From NCBI GenBank assembly GCA_029339505.1, contig JAQISU010000003.1, positions 16,447,501-16,511,500 of the forward strand: 64,000 bases of DNA, given 5' to 3'. Both the position numbers and the translations under genes were made by a program. The notes beneath the pieces were generated by a model. The model searched no databases. It was not told where the DNA came from and saw nothing but the letters and a program-made list of their open reading frames with translations. The DNA is from Unio delphinus. Lineage: Eukaryota > Mollusca > Bivalvia > Unionida > Unionidae. This document shows, in pieces, positions 12,084-25,285 of this stretch; position 1 is the first letter of the stretch, and the number at the start of each line of letters is the position of its first letter.

Positions 12084-13618
12084 TATGTGTTAATGGCACT
12101 TGAAGAATCCAATGTGCAAATTATTTGGCAATATCAAAAGGAACATAAGCTATTAGTTTTATGTATTAATTAATATTTTTAATAGTTTTAGAGAGTTACA
12201 GAAATAATGCTTATGGACTACTAGTCCAATATGTCTATACAATTTCACAGAGAGATCGTGAAATACTTGCAATATCTATCCAGAAATGAAAGAATGAATG
12301 CCGGATGGATTGGCAAACAAATGAATAAAATGTTCGAATCATTGGTCTAAAAAGCTGTAAATAGCAAAAGGCACACGAATACCGCTATACGCCTTTTCTG
12401 TAGAAAATCTCAAATGCTCTGGGAGTTGTCCCCCGGAAGCCACGTGTTGGTAAGGATTGAATGAATATCTATACAAAATGGACAAAATCATTCAAATATC
12501 CAAATGAAAAATCGTGAATAGTAAAACGTACATCTGAACCTCTGTATCCATGCATACCATATATATCTCTTGATGGATTTGGAATTTGGCTCCAGAAACA
12601 CAATTATTTATGGACGAACAAACATGACAGAGGATGTCAGCGTGACAAACAGTGAAACAAAGATTTGTGAATAGTAAATAACAAAAGGTACATGTACCCT
12701 ATCAGTCGAGTATAAATACCACATTTCCCATAGATATCGTAGCCAGTTTTGGAGTTGTGCCACGAAAAACCCACAAAGTTATAGTCAAATAAATTGATAT
12801 TTGTTTTCTTTTGTCGTCAGATCATTGCAATATGTACCACGTGATTGGCAAACCTAGACACGGCTAATGTCGAGTTTGGGAGAACGTTACCATGTTACAA
12901 ACCATTCTGATGATAAAACACATTTTAAAGCTATTTAGTTGAGTTAATCCCCAACATAATGTATACAATGCGGATGCTTAATTTTTTTTCTTCAAATTTA
13001 ATTCAGTTTTGTAAGAAGAGACAATTTATAAAACCCCAGTTAACCTGTGAGAAAAATGAGATTGTTCCGCTGCTTTTAACAAGACGTAACCTGTGAAGAC
13101 AAGGTTATTAGCTTATAATGTATTATGTTGTTGCACAGTAATTGTGAAAATGCTTATTATTAAAAACTTGACGAATCAAAAACACATCGTGGAACACATA
13201 TTATTTTGATCTGTGGAGTGAACATGGACCCACGCTCTAGAGATTGCATTGAAGGTAACTTGACAGTGACGTTGAAGCAAGTAGTTCTCACAGACCATAA
13301 CAGAAACGAAGACATAAATATCAACGAATGCCGCAGATGTGATCAGGATTCAACAGTTGCGTCGAATGAGATATAATAATTTTCCTGTCAGCCATAAGCT
13401 GTTCTATTAGGATAGATTTTTTTAGTAAAATTAATAAGATTTCCATTTTTTTTTAAATTGTATTAATGGTTTATTCATTTATATTAAAGTAAGTTCTAAA
13501 ATATATTAAGATTACTTTCATTTATTTCTAAAGCACAACTATATATGTTAATGGAATGAAAATAGTTGCTGCGCAATTTAAAAAAAGGCAATGTATATCG
13601 CCGTATTGTATAAAACCA

Positions 13619-13619
<1 letters not shown>
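12084..13619. other. no gene recognised
   Basis: AT-rich sequence without any recognisable domain, RNA gene or long repeat. Confidence 0.5.

Positions 13620-13679
<60 letters not shown>
13620..13679. repeat. (TA)n microsatellite
   Basis: About 30 uninterrupted TA units. Frames crossing it on both strands are IY-repeat artefacts. Confidence 0.97.
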
Positions 13680-13682
<3 letters not shown>

Positions 13683-15076
13683 GGACGGATTCTAGCCCAG
13701 AGAAAAACTTTTCACAGAAAGAACCCATTTCGTTGGTCGGGAATTACCAAAACCCACTAGTTACAAAAACAAAATAAAACAAAACAAACAACAACAAAAA
13801 AAAAACATGCAAGAAAATGATGTGATTATGACATACATACGATAACGAGGTGATCGTGCAAAGTTATTTTGAAATTTATTTCTATGAGTAATGAGTTTCT
13901 ATGAGTTGGTTCGTTCTTTTGTTGCAAAATGTTTTTAAAAAACAAAAACGAAATGAGTAATACTTATTAGATTTATTACAGGCTCTGTATTACACATTTA
14001 TAGCATTTTTTTTACCAAATCAAAGTCCATAGTTCGAATATAAAAATATAACAGCTTCACCTATGCCACCATTTGGCTAAAAGGCAGTTTCTTGTCAACA
14101 AAGGAAAGAAATCTTTCATTTTTGATACTTTAAAAGATACAATATTTAGCAATTCCAAAATGAGATTGAACAAGGGCTGAAAACAGTTTCTGGCACCTTT
14201 TTTCAGTATGGCAAATTGTCACTGATGACACAGGTGAGATTACGTCAGCTGGACCTACGGCATTGTGTAAGCATCATTACAACCGAATCGTACTTTCAGA
14301 ATATTAATTACTATTTATACATATAATTTAAAGAGTTCTTGTCCTTTAAAAATCATGTTTATTTAAAAATGGCGTAAATACTTCTCAACAGTTGCCGAAA
14401 AGACACAGGTAAATCTGTGTTAAAAACCTTCTAGGTGTCGTTATCATCAAGGTCATCAGAGAAGCAGCCAGTTAAGTCGACTGTTTTTAAAAAAATGATC
14501 ACACATTCCACTGTGAACATTATTGTGTGTCAAACATGACCTTTGCACACGAAAACCGCATGTGTGAATTCTTGGCTGGAGTGCATAAACTTCTTTCCGA
14601 TGAGCTTCTAATCACTTTTCAGGGTAAATGAATGATATTTTTATATTTGGATTTATTAAAGTTATTCAGAACTATTTACTCTGCACTCTGTAAAGAGTAT
14701 CTGTATTAAATGTGTGCATACAAATTTCCATTGAAAAGAAAGCTAATACCTCAGCTCAATATGGGCATTTATAATGAGTCAATATATTTTTTGGCAATTT
14801 TACATAAACCCCTAATAAAGGTTACAATGACCAATCATTCTGGTGCCACGCACACGTTCATTCCAAAAATACATGCGGCAGATTGTAAGACAAAATCTAA
14901 CATTAGAATCGGGACATAAACTTTCAATAATGTAGTAGTATTGGCCACGCACATCTAAGCTAGCGTTCAAGGAATAGGAGACAAGAAATTGTGAATTCTA
15001 TTTGTAGGAACGTGAACTTATTAAGTTCTGTTACTGATCAAAACTACACCTTATGTCCAAAGATGAAATTTAATGC

Positions 15077-15080
<4 letters not shown>
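13680..15080. other. no gene recognised
   Basis: AT-rich sequence. The frame at 14710-14919 has no domain and no splice context, so I do not call it. Confidence 0.5.

Positions 15081-15156
<76 letters not shown>
15081..15156. repeat. (GA)n microsatellite
   Basis: About 38 uninterrupted GA units. The ER- and SL-repeat frames over it are artefacts. Confidence 0.97.
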
Positions 15157-15158
<2 letters not shown>

Positions 15159-15397
15159 ATACTTGTTGTTTGGGCCAATGATGCACCGAAAGTATACATA
15201 GACAAAAGGAAGACAACAGTATATCTGATAATTCCGGCCATCTGGAAAAATAAATGTATTATTACGTAATTATATAGATTTTAAGTAGTAATTTGTGCAA
15301 CAATAAAGTAAATTCTCCTTTAAAAAAAGTAATTTCATCTTGCTTGTTACTTAGATACATATACATGAGTTGTTTATCGTGTTTTCGTTTGTCCGTG

Positions 15398-15690
15398 CAT
15401 TCTAGAACTTGACTCTGTCAGTACTATTCTCTGGAACTGGCCGCATTATCTTTTGTGCGCTCTTTTGTCCTCACGATCAGGAACTGGCATCATGTTAATA
15501 ATTTCTTTACTTTTGCATGCGCAATTAGAAACTAGCCTCAGACAATATAACGTTTACTGTTGTCCCCGCATTCAGGAACTAGCATTGCCCAATATTTTGT
15601 TGTTATATTCGTATACTTGCCTTAGTCAATTGTTTATTTTGTCCTCACATTCAGAAACTGGCCTTAGTCAATATTATGTTTTATTTTAGG
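15398..15690. repeat. degenerate tandem repeat of about 60 bases
   Basis: Four to five diverged units, each carrying a variant of CATTCAGGAACTGGCCTTAGTCAAT followed by a T-rich stretch and TTTTGTCCTCA (for example near 15435, 15478, 15527, 15571 and 15648). Its partial open frame (15453-15689) results from the repeat and has no domain. Confidence 0.75.
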
Positions 15691-16083
15691 AACTGGTCAC
15701 TTAATTTACTCTTAATATAAAAACAAAAAAACAGTCATTTACTTTATTAATCATTCTTTCTTCGTTAACATGGGCTTTGCTCAAGTATAGAAAGACGAGT
15801 TACCAAAAGATTGCTCTTACCGTTAACAAAATGTGTTAGCTACAGCTCCGGTTATTAGACGCCAAATATATTATCTTTTCTGCATGGCTCGTCATGGTTT
15901 TCAAATACAATTCAAGTTAATAGTGATTTTTTTATAAAATTTTGCTAGATGTCATTGTGGTTAGGCAAATGAGGCAAATAATTATAATTTCATTGACGAA
16001 AATGAACAGAGAATCGATGAGAATAATTATGTTGACTATACTGAACAGAGAACTTTGTAATTTCAGCAAAAGAAACAAAGAAA

Positions 16084-16085
<2 letters not shown>
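15691..16085. other. no gene recognised
   Basis: AT-rich sequence between two repeats, with no domain seen. Confidence 0.5.

Positions 16086-16172
<87 letters not shown>
16086..16172. repeat. (TA)n microsatellite
   Basis: More than 40 uninterrupted TA units. The surrounding frames are artefacts of the repeat. Confidence 0.97.
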
Positions 16173-16175
<3 letters not shown>

Positions 16176-16996
16176 TGGTTGACAGGAAGATCGGAAGGTA
16201 TGTAGCTCGACAGATATATGCTTACTTTTCCCATAAAATCGCAGACTCTCAGTAGACACAAGATATGTGCCCAGTTGTCGAATTTCAGTGAAAGGCGTAA
16301 GAAAAAGACTGCCTTGGATTTTATACTCACTTGGTCCCTCTAGTAACAGCCCCCGTTGTTTCGACGCAGTTTCAAGAGTTTTCTTGTCAGCAATTTGCAC
16401 TGAGCGATCGTATTGTAGTCAGACCTCAGACATACGATTAACCTTTTTGTTTTGTTGATATCGATGCCTCATTTGTTAGGATTAACTTGTCAGTTTATGC
16501 TTCAAACTCCCCGGTTACAACTTAAGAGTGGAACAAATCTAGCAAACTACGTATTAAATACGTAGTAAATAACAGAACATTTAGGTTAATTGCTAGAAGA
16601 CAACACATTGAGTTCCATAAATTAGATCTCGTTTACCAAATTGCATCAGTCTTTACCCTAAAGTTCTCCAAGAATAATCGGAAATCCAACCCAGCATGTA
16701 TTTAAGCTACAAGATACGTATTTATTAATGGTGCCTTATTTATCCCATACGGCCTTGTCATGTACAATAGATTGCAGGCACCCGTCTTTATGTCCTAAGA
16801 TGCGACTAATGGAGACAACATTGTTGCCGTGGTGTTGGTCACCTAGCGATGATCAAGCTGACAAGGTATACTGGTATAGTGGACCTTTTGAAAGAGTGAG
16901 GTTTATTTGAACAAATATGGCTTGGCAGTTTTACTCATCTCTGGTTTGTATGCCTTGTATTCTTCACCATGTGTTGAAAAAAAGATTTAGGTGTAA
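16173..16996. other. no gene recognised
   Basis: No domain is found. A 19-base near-perfect palindrome, CTACGTATTAAATACGTAG, lies at about 16546-16564. Confidence 0.5.
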
Positions 16997-17066
16997 CATA
17001 CATACATACATACATACATACATACATACATACATACATACATACATACATACATACATACATACA
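16997..17066. repeat. (CATA)n microsatellite
   Basis: About 17 uninterrupted CATA units. Confidence 0.97.
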
Positions 17067-17226
17067 TGCATATATGTACTTGTACTTGTTTAAAAAAGAA
17101 TGTTTTGTAAAAATTTATGTAAGACTTTACACATACACATTATACCCTAAAACATACGTAAAGTTTTAAATGTTTGTTTTCGTGTAAAACATAAATACAC
17201 AAATTTATTGAATTGCTTAGATCTCT

Positions 17227-17228
<2 letters not shown>

Positions 17229-17308
<80 letters not shown>
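17229..17308. repeat. (TA)n microsatellite
   Basis: About 40 TA units, ending directly at the truncated SINE that follows. Confidence 0.97.
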
Positions 17309-17309
<1 letters not shown>

Positions 17310-17312
<3 letters not shown>

Positions 17313-17414
17313 GGATAATGTAACTGAGTGGGACATTATTATACTTCATGTTTGTGGCATGATGCCCATGTGCTAGACTTCACTATAAACTGCCACACTG
17401 CAGACATCGTAAAG
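17310..17414 (+). mobile_element. SINE family 1, 3' fragment
   Basis: The sequence CAGGATAATGTAACTGAGTGGG through ACTATAAACTGCC to GCAGACATCGTA matches the last third of the copy at 48545. The tRNA head is absent and the left end abuts a (TA)n array. Confidence 0.75.
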
Positions 17415-17925
17415 CAGAATAATTCATTATGTAAAAAAGTTAGATCAGTATTATTTAATATGGATCTATTTTGACCATGGCAAAAGATTTGCTTTTCTGT
17501 ATTTTCTCCTGAATGAGTTTGGCCAATGGCTTGACTGTTTAATTAACTTTGGAATAACCGTTACATTTTTTAACATTAAAATGTATTTTGCTAAAAGAAA
17601 TATTTTTATCAATTTCAGTCGCTCAAAGAATGCATTTAAGACTTTTAATTTATAAATGAATAAAAGAAGAAAGAATGACATTAAAAATAAGGAGAAAGAA
17701 AAAAGGAAAAAGTAAGAAAGAAAATGAGCATTGATGTATCAGACTTACTGACTACTAATGCAATCTGTCTCGTTATCTTTGTTTTTGAATAATATAATAT
17801 AAATATGGATTTTTCTTTTAAGTTTCACTATCAAATATGTGTTTCTTACTTAATTCAATTAATGTGGTCTCTATTTTCTATTTCCTCGCCCATTCCAAGA
17901 TCTGTGTATATAAGCAAATTCATGC
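17415..17925. other. no gene recognised
   Basis: AT-rich unique sequence up to the start of the duplicated block at 17926. Confidence 0.5.
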
Positions 17926-18616
17926 AATCTTTGGGTTAGGTGTTTTTTTTACTACGTCATTTAAGAGGAATATGGCCTTGACTCACATGAACATATCTAC
18001 AGATTAATTTTGTGTCCACGTGAAAGTATTGTTATACACTGAAGCTATTTTCGATGTGTACCGTACTTGAGAAAGATACAAATAGTCAACTGCACTCGTT
18101 ACACCCTGCAAAGTAACCATTGTTTATTTCAAAACAGGATTAACCCCAATAATAGGGTCTTATAAATGCTACAGCCTACCTCTGTAGGTATGGTTTATAG
18201 TACTTGCTGACGCAGATAAAATAAATGTTGGTTTACTACTTAAGATAATTCAATATCAAGACGTTTTAGCAAACTCATTATGTATGTGTGCATGCCTAAT
18301 GAAACAATATGTTGCAATCGATATGATAAACTTGTAACGTATGTGTAGGAGACGAGAAAATATGATATGTGTAACGACCAAGCTTTGTAAACATTTTCTA
18401 CTACGTTACATTGACATATTGACAGAATGTGTAAGGTATTGATGATTTCTGTGTAAAAGGATTTAAAAACCTTATAAATCCTTCAACTTGACCAAGGTCG
18501 CAATTAACATTTTCTGAAAACCGCTGTCATCTTTATGGAAGCAAAAAATGCAAAACTCAAACTGAAGTAATCATGTTTACAATGAATAATTATTTTAATA
18601 TATAACTGATATATAT

Positions 18617-19635
<1,019 letters not shown>

Positions 19636-19641
<6 letters not shown>

Positions 19642-19720
19642 GCTATGTATTATGTTGTTTACAAAAAAGTATGACTATAATCATGTAAAAAAACACAGTA
19701 AAATTTAAATGTACATACCA

Positions 19721-19780
<60 letters not shown>

Positions 19781-20667
19781 CAGATGAAAACATGTAGAAA
19801 AAAAATTCTCCCATATTGTACTTAATTGTTTAAACAAAGTTAAGTACATATATACATCAGTCAAAACTTAAAAGATTGAGACAATTGGCTTAAAATACCA
19901 GGGTATTATATAACTATTTTAAAGCAATAAATAACCCGGAAAACTGGCACAATGGAAAAGGAATATAAAAAGGGATATCACAAGGTGACAAATAAAGTAT
20001 TCAATATGAATATCATTAGGGTAAGCCATAACGTAGTCATTATACAAGTCCTAATATCATTAGGGTGATCCATAAGTTAGTCATTATACAAGTCTAAATA
20101 TCATTAGGGTGTTCCATAAGTTAGTCATTATACAAGTCTGAATATCATTAGGGAGTTCCATAAGTTAGTCATTATACAAGTCTGAATATCAATAAGGTGT
20201 TCCATAAGTTAGTCATTATACAAGTCTGAATATCATTAGGGTGTTCCATAAGTTAGTCATTATACAAGTCTGAATATCATTAGGACGATCCATAGGTTGG
20301 TCATTATACAAGTCTGAATATCATTAGGGCGATCCATAAGTTAGCCATTATACAAGTCTGAATATCATTAGGGTGTTCCATAAGTTAGTCATTATACAAG
20401 TCTGAATATCAATAAGGTTTTCCATAAGTTAGTCATTATACAAGTCTGAATATCATTAAAGAGTTCAATATGTTAGTCATTATACAAGTCTGAATATCAT
20501 TAGGGTGTTCCATAAGTTAGTCATTATACAAGTCTGAATATCATTAGGGCGATCCATAGGTTGGTCATTATACAAGTCTATATAATTAGCTATGTATTAT
20601 GTTGTTTACAAAAAAGTATGACTATAATCATGTAAAAAAACACAGTAAAATTTAAATGTACATACCA

Positions 20668-20718
<51 letters not shown>

Positions 20719-21529
20719 CATCAGATGAAAACATGTAGAAAAAAAATTCTCCCATATTGTACTTAATTGTTTAAACAAAGTTAAGTACATATATACATCA
20801 GTCAAAACTTAAAAGATTGAGACAATTGGCTTAAAATACCAGGGTATTATATAACTATTTTAAAGCAATAAATAACCCGGAAAACTGGCACAATGGAAAA
20901 GGAATATAAAAAGGGATATCACAAGGTGACAAATAAAGAATTCAATATGAATATCATTAGGGTAAGCCATAACGTAGTCATTATACAAGTCCTAATATCA
21001 TTAGGGTGATCCATAAGTTAGTCATTATACAAGTCTAAATAACATTAGGGTGTTCCATAAGTTAGTCATTATACAAGTCTGAATATCATTAGGGAATGCC
21101 ATAAGTTAGTCATTATACAAGTCTGAATATCAATAAGGTGTTCCATAAGTTAGTCATTATACAAGTCTGAATATCATTAGGGTGTTCCATAAGTTAGTCA
21201 TTATACAAGTCTGAATATCATTAGGACGATCCATAGGTTGGTCATTATACAAGTCTGAATATCATTAGGGCGATCCATAAGTTAGCCATTATACAAGTCT
21301 GAATATCATTAGGGTGTTCCATAAGTTAGTCATTATACAAGTCTGAATATCAATAAGGTTTTCCATAAGTTAGTCATTATACAAGTCTGAATATCATTAA
21401 AGAGTTCAATATGTTAGTCATTATACAAGTCTGAATATCATTAGGGTGTTCCATAAGTTAGTCATTATACAAGTCTGAATATCATTAGGGCGATCCATAG
21501 GTTGGTCATTATACAAGTCTGAATATCAT
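19636..21529. repeat. 947-bp tandem duplication
   Basis: The sequence from ATAATTAGCTATG at about 19636 to 20582 is repeated from 20583 to 21529, including a (TTA)n array, a 200-base unique segment and the first 13 or so minisatellite units. The other copy of the block (from 55983) has it only once. Confidence 0.88.
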
Positions 21530-23079
21530 TAGGGTGTTCCATAAGTTAGTCATTATACAAGTCTGAATATCATTAGGGTGTTCCATAAGTTAGTCATTAT
21601 ACAAGTCTGAATATCATTAGGTGTTCCATAAGTTAGTCATTATACAAGTCTGAATATCATTAGGGTGTTCCATAAGTTAGTCATTATACAAGTCTGAATA
21701 TCATTAGGTGTTCCATAAGTTAATCATTATACAAGTCTGAATATCATTAGGGCGATTCACAAGTTAGTCATTATACACGTCTGAATATCATTAGGGTGTT
21801 CCATAAGTTAGTCATTATACAAGTCTGAATATCATTAGGGCGATCCATAGGTTGGTCATTATACAAGTCTGAATATCATTAGGGCGATCCATAAGTTAGT
21901 CATTATACAAGTCTGAATATCATTAGGGCGATCCATAGGTTGGTCATTATACAAGTCTGAATATCATTAGGGTGTTCCATAAGTTAGTCATTATACAAGT
22001 CTGAATATCATTAGGGTGTTCCATAAGTTAGTCATTATACAAGTCTGAATATCAAAAAGGTGTTCCATAAGTTAGTCATTATACAAGTCTAAATATCATT
22101 AGGGTGTTCCATAAGTTAGTCATTATACAAGTCTGAATATCATTAGGTGTTCCATAAGTTAATCATTATACAAGTCTGAATATCATTAGGGCGATCCACA
22201 AGTTAGTCATTATACAAGTCTGAATATCATTAGGGTGTTCCATAAGTTAGTCATTATACAAGTCTGAATATCATTAAAGAGTTCCATATGTTAGTCATTA
22301 TACAAGTCTGAATATCATTAGGGTGTTCCATAAGTTAGTCATTATACAAGTCTGAATATCATTAGGGCGATCCATAGGTTGGTCATTATACAAGTCTGAA
22401 TATCAATAAGGTTTTGCATAAGTTAGTCATTATACAAGTCTGAATATCATTAAAGAGTTCCATATGTTAGTCATTATACAAGTCTGAATATCATTAGGGT
22501 GTTCCATAAGTTAGTCATTATACATGTCTGAATATCATTAGGGCGATCCAAAGGTTGGTCATTATACAAGTCTGAATATCATTAGGGCGATCCATAAGTT
22601 AGTCATTATACAAGTCTGAATATCATTAAGGTGTTCCATAAGTTAGTCATTATACAAGTCTGAATATCAATAAGGTTTTTCATAAGTTAGTCATTATACA
22701 AGTCTGAATATCAATAAGGTGTTCCATAAGTTAGTCATTACACAAGTCTGAATATCATTAGGGCGATCCATAGGTTGGTCATTATACAAGTCTGAATATC
22801 ATTAGGGTGATCCATAAGTTAGTCATTATACAAGTCTGAATATCAATAAGGTGTTCCATAAGTTAGTCATTATACAAGTCTGAGTATCATCAAAGAGTTC
22901 CATATGTTAGTCATTATACAAGTCTGAATATCATTAGGGTGTTCCATAAGTTAGTCATTATACAAGTCTGAATATCAATAAGGTGTTCCATTTGTTAGTC
23001 ATTATACAAGTCTGAATATCATTAGGGTGTCCCATAAGTTAGTCATTATACAAGTCTGAATATCATTAGGGTGTTCCAT
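20004..23079. repeat. 44-bp minisatellite array
   Basis: Units of 44 bases read TGAATATCATTAGGGTGTTCC then ATAAGTTAGTCATTATACAAGTC. Variant classes alternate (GTGTTCC, GCGATCC, AAGAGTTCC, and AATAAGG for ATTAGGG). The array is broken only by the 370-base unique part of the 947-bp duplication at 20581-20950. It runs straight into the 5' LTR at 23080 and resumes at 31305 after the retrotransposon. It has no spacer diversity and no cas genes, so it is not a CRISPR. Confidence 0.95.
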
Positions 23080-24816
23080 TGTCAAGTGCCAAATTTTTCG
23101 TCAGTGACATCCAGTAATTAATTCGTAGGCTAGCCGACAATCAACTGTCTTGGAGTAGAGTTTGGAACGGAAAGAATGTTAGTTACCTCGGTCAGACTGT
23201 TACAATAATTAGAGTGAAAACGGACTGAGTGTTTGACACGTTAAAAGTATGTGATTCCTCACGCAGAGCTTTCAAAAATGATTGAGACAAATGATAAGGT
23301 GATGTTTCGATCCTAAGTGGCATTTTTGGCATCTTGATAGACGGTTTTCATAAGGTCAGTAAGAATAGCATTTATTCCGATTGGGCGAATGTATAGGGAA
23401 GGGGGTGTGTCAGACCCCAGAATCGGGGAAATATATACTTCGTATCAAACGAGGTTAGTCAGTCTAGGAAGATCTCTGCAAGAGAGGAAGTAGAAACTAC
23501 ATAGTCAAGACTCCGAGCGTGCTTTGAAAGACAGACGTTCGTTAAAAATTGGGTTCCAGTTAAACTGAATGTGCAACGATTGTAAGACGCCAAAAACACA
23601 AGGTATTTAACTCAAATTCACCTTTATCATGATGTAATGTATATGCTGTTTATCTTTGGCATAGATGCATAATATATCGATACTACGATACAAATAGTTC
23701 AGTATTACATTGATTTAATAACGTACTTTGATATGTTTCTTTGTTACAGATGCATGATGTGTTCATATTTTGTATGAATAGTCGGTTTTACAGTGATTTA
23801 ATAATGTATTTTGAATTCTGAATTAGCATTTTTTACCTTATATACTTAGGTAGGTAAATGGGTGATGTAGAAAACCCGCCGTGTACATTTATGATTGGAA
23901 AGTGTTACATTAATTTGAATTTATCATATTAGTAAATATGGATTGTGTGTTATGATATATTGCCTCACTTTACGTAATGATTTACGGGAATATATGACTT
24001 TCCCGAATTCTGATGTCGATAATTAGCAGTATAGCTCTATTGATCTGAAGACCTGTATAGTATTTGTTAGCCGTATAAATGATAACACTGATAGTAAGAT
24101 CTGATTTTTCGAACCTGGAAACGGACTTACTATCTCAACTCTGAAAGTAACGAGATACTTAGGGTGTTTTACCCTTTTCTTTTACAAGGAAAATAGTTTA
24201 TTTTGGCAAGAGTGAGAATCAGCGAGAAGTCAAAGGAAAAGAGAAAAAAAAAAAGAAGTAAGAAGTCAGAGTGTGGAATTCCCGTTCGATCAAAGGGCAA
24301 GCTGAAGTCGGACGCACGCAGGGAAAAGAAAGAAAAACCAGTCGACGAAAAAGGTCATTTTGAATCACCCAACAGTCCAATGTTAAATGAACATTCTATT
24401 CCTTGATGAAATTTACTCTCAGTATTAACGGCTAACTTCATTTATTTTTCATTAGTGTTTGGATTCTTATGAATGTATCCATTATTTTAAAGCTTTAGTT
24501 TATGTATTTTCTGAACTAAGTGTATTCAGAAAGAGAGATATTGTAATTCACAGTGTCATTCTTTTCTTAATTGTATTTTTAATTAAATTCATATTTTATC
24601 TTTACGGGGGCTCGTGTATTGTCTTGTTCAAAGCACCATCTCAGATTTCTATAACCACTGACCGGGCAGATTACACCGTAAAGATCATCTTCTAGATAAC
24701 GATAATTAGTGGGAGGCGGTCTTCAAGTGTTGTTTTCCAAGTTGCGCAATACCTCTGACCAGGCCTTGTGCAATATTGTACTAATGCCATTTTGATAACC
24801 GGAGCACCCCATTACA
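23080..24816 (+). repeat. 5' LTR, copy A
   Basis: Begins TGTCAAGTGCC and ends CCCATTACA. At 1.7 kb it is long for a gypsy LTR. The small frames inside it (24203-24406, very basic; 24459-24695, hydrophobic) start at TTG codons and I do not accept them as genes. Confidence 0.93.
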
Positions 24817-24819
24817 AAG

Positions 24820-24837
24820 TGGGGACCTCGTCCTGGA
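24820..24837 (+). other. primer binding site candidate
   Basis: Starts TGGGGACCTCGTCCTGG three bases after the LTR, beginning with the TGG expected from pairing to a tRNA CCA end. I could not assign the tRNA. Confidence 0.6.
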
Positions 24838-25285
24838 ATTTGAAGTAATCTGAGCGTATTTTGAACAAAGGCATAAATTTGTTATTATTATTAAGTAGGA
24901 ATCGAGCGAATCAAACATTGTCTGCTTTTTTGTATACTTGCATGCAAATTGTTTACGTTAAAAGTGGTTTGTAGAATTTGAGATTTATACCTTCTGTGTG
25001 AAATTAATATAAAGCGCTAGAGCCGTACAACCTAAAAAGTCTCTTGAGACAAGAGCCAATATAGGGCCTGTACTGCGTTTAGACAGCAATTAATCACGTC
25101 TCGTTAGCAGTATCCCACTGTTACCGGAATTTCTGTCTGGTCAATTAATTGCGGCTGATTCGACCTGTCCATCTCGCTGCAGATAAGGTTATTTTAGGTC
25201 AAACTATTTTTGTAGGTAGAATTCGGTTATTGTAGGTCAGTTAAGGACATAGTTCTAGAGAAAAAGGAAAGACAAAACATACGTA
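24838..25285 (+). other. retrotransposon leader
   Basis: Untranslated region between the primer binding site and the first gag ATG, about 450 bases. No frame in it shows a domain. It should hold packaging and splice signals, but none is recognisable. Confidence 0.5.

Noticed and set aside
16546..16564. Near-perfect palindrome CTACGTATTAAATACGTAG
   Set aside because: An isolated short palindrome in AT-rich sequence, with no neighbouring gene or second copy.
20004..23079. Regular repeats that could suggest a CRISPR array
   Set aside because: The whole 44-base unit is repeated with no unique spacers, in animal DNA and without cas genes. It is a minisatellite.
24459..24695. Hydrophobic 78-codon frame in the LTR, also at 30946 and 59873
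   Set aside because: It starts at TTG, lies within the LTR, and is conserved only because the LTR copies are recent.
24820..24837. Naming the tRNA primer of the retrotransposon
   Set aside because: The complement does not match a tRNA 3' end I can recall with confidence.
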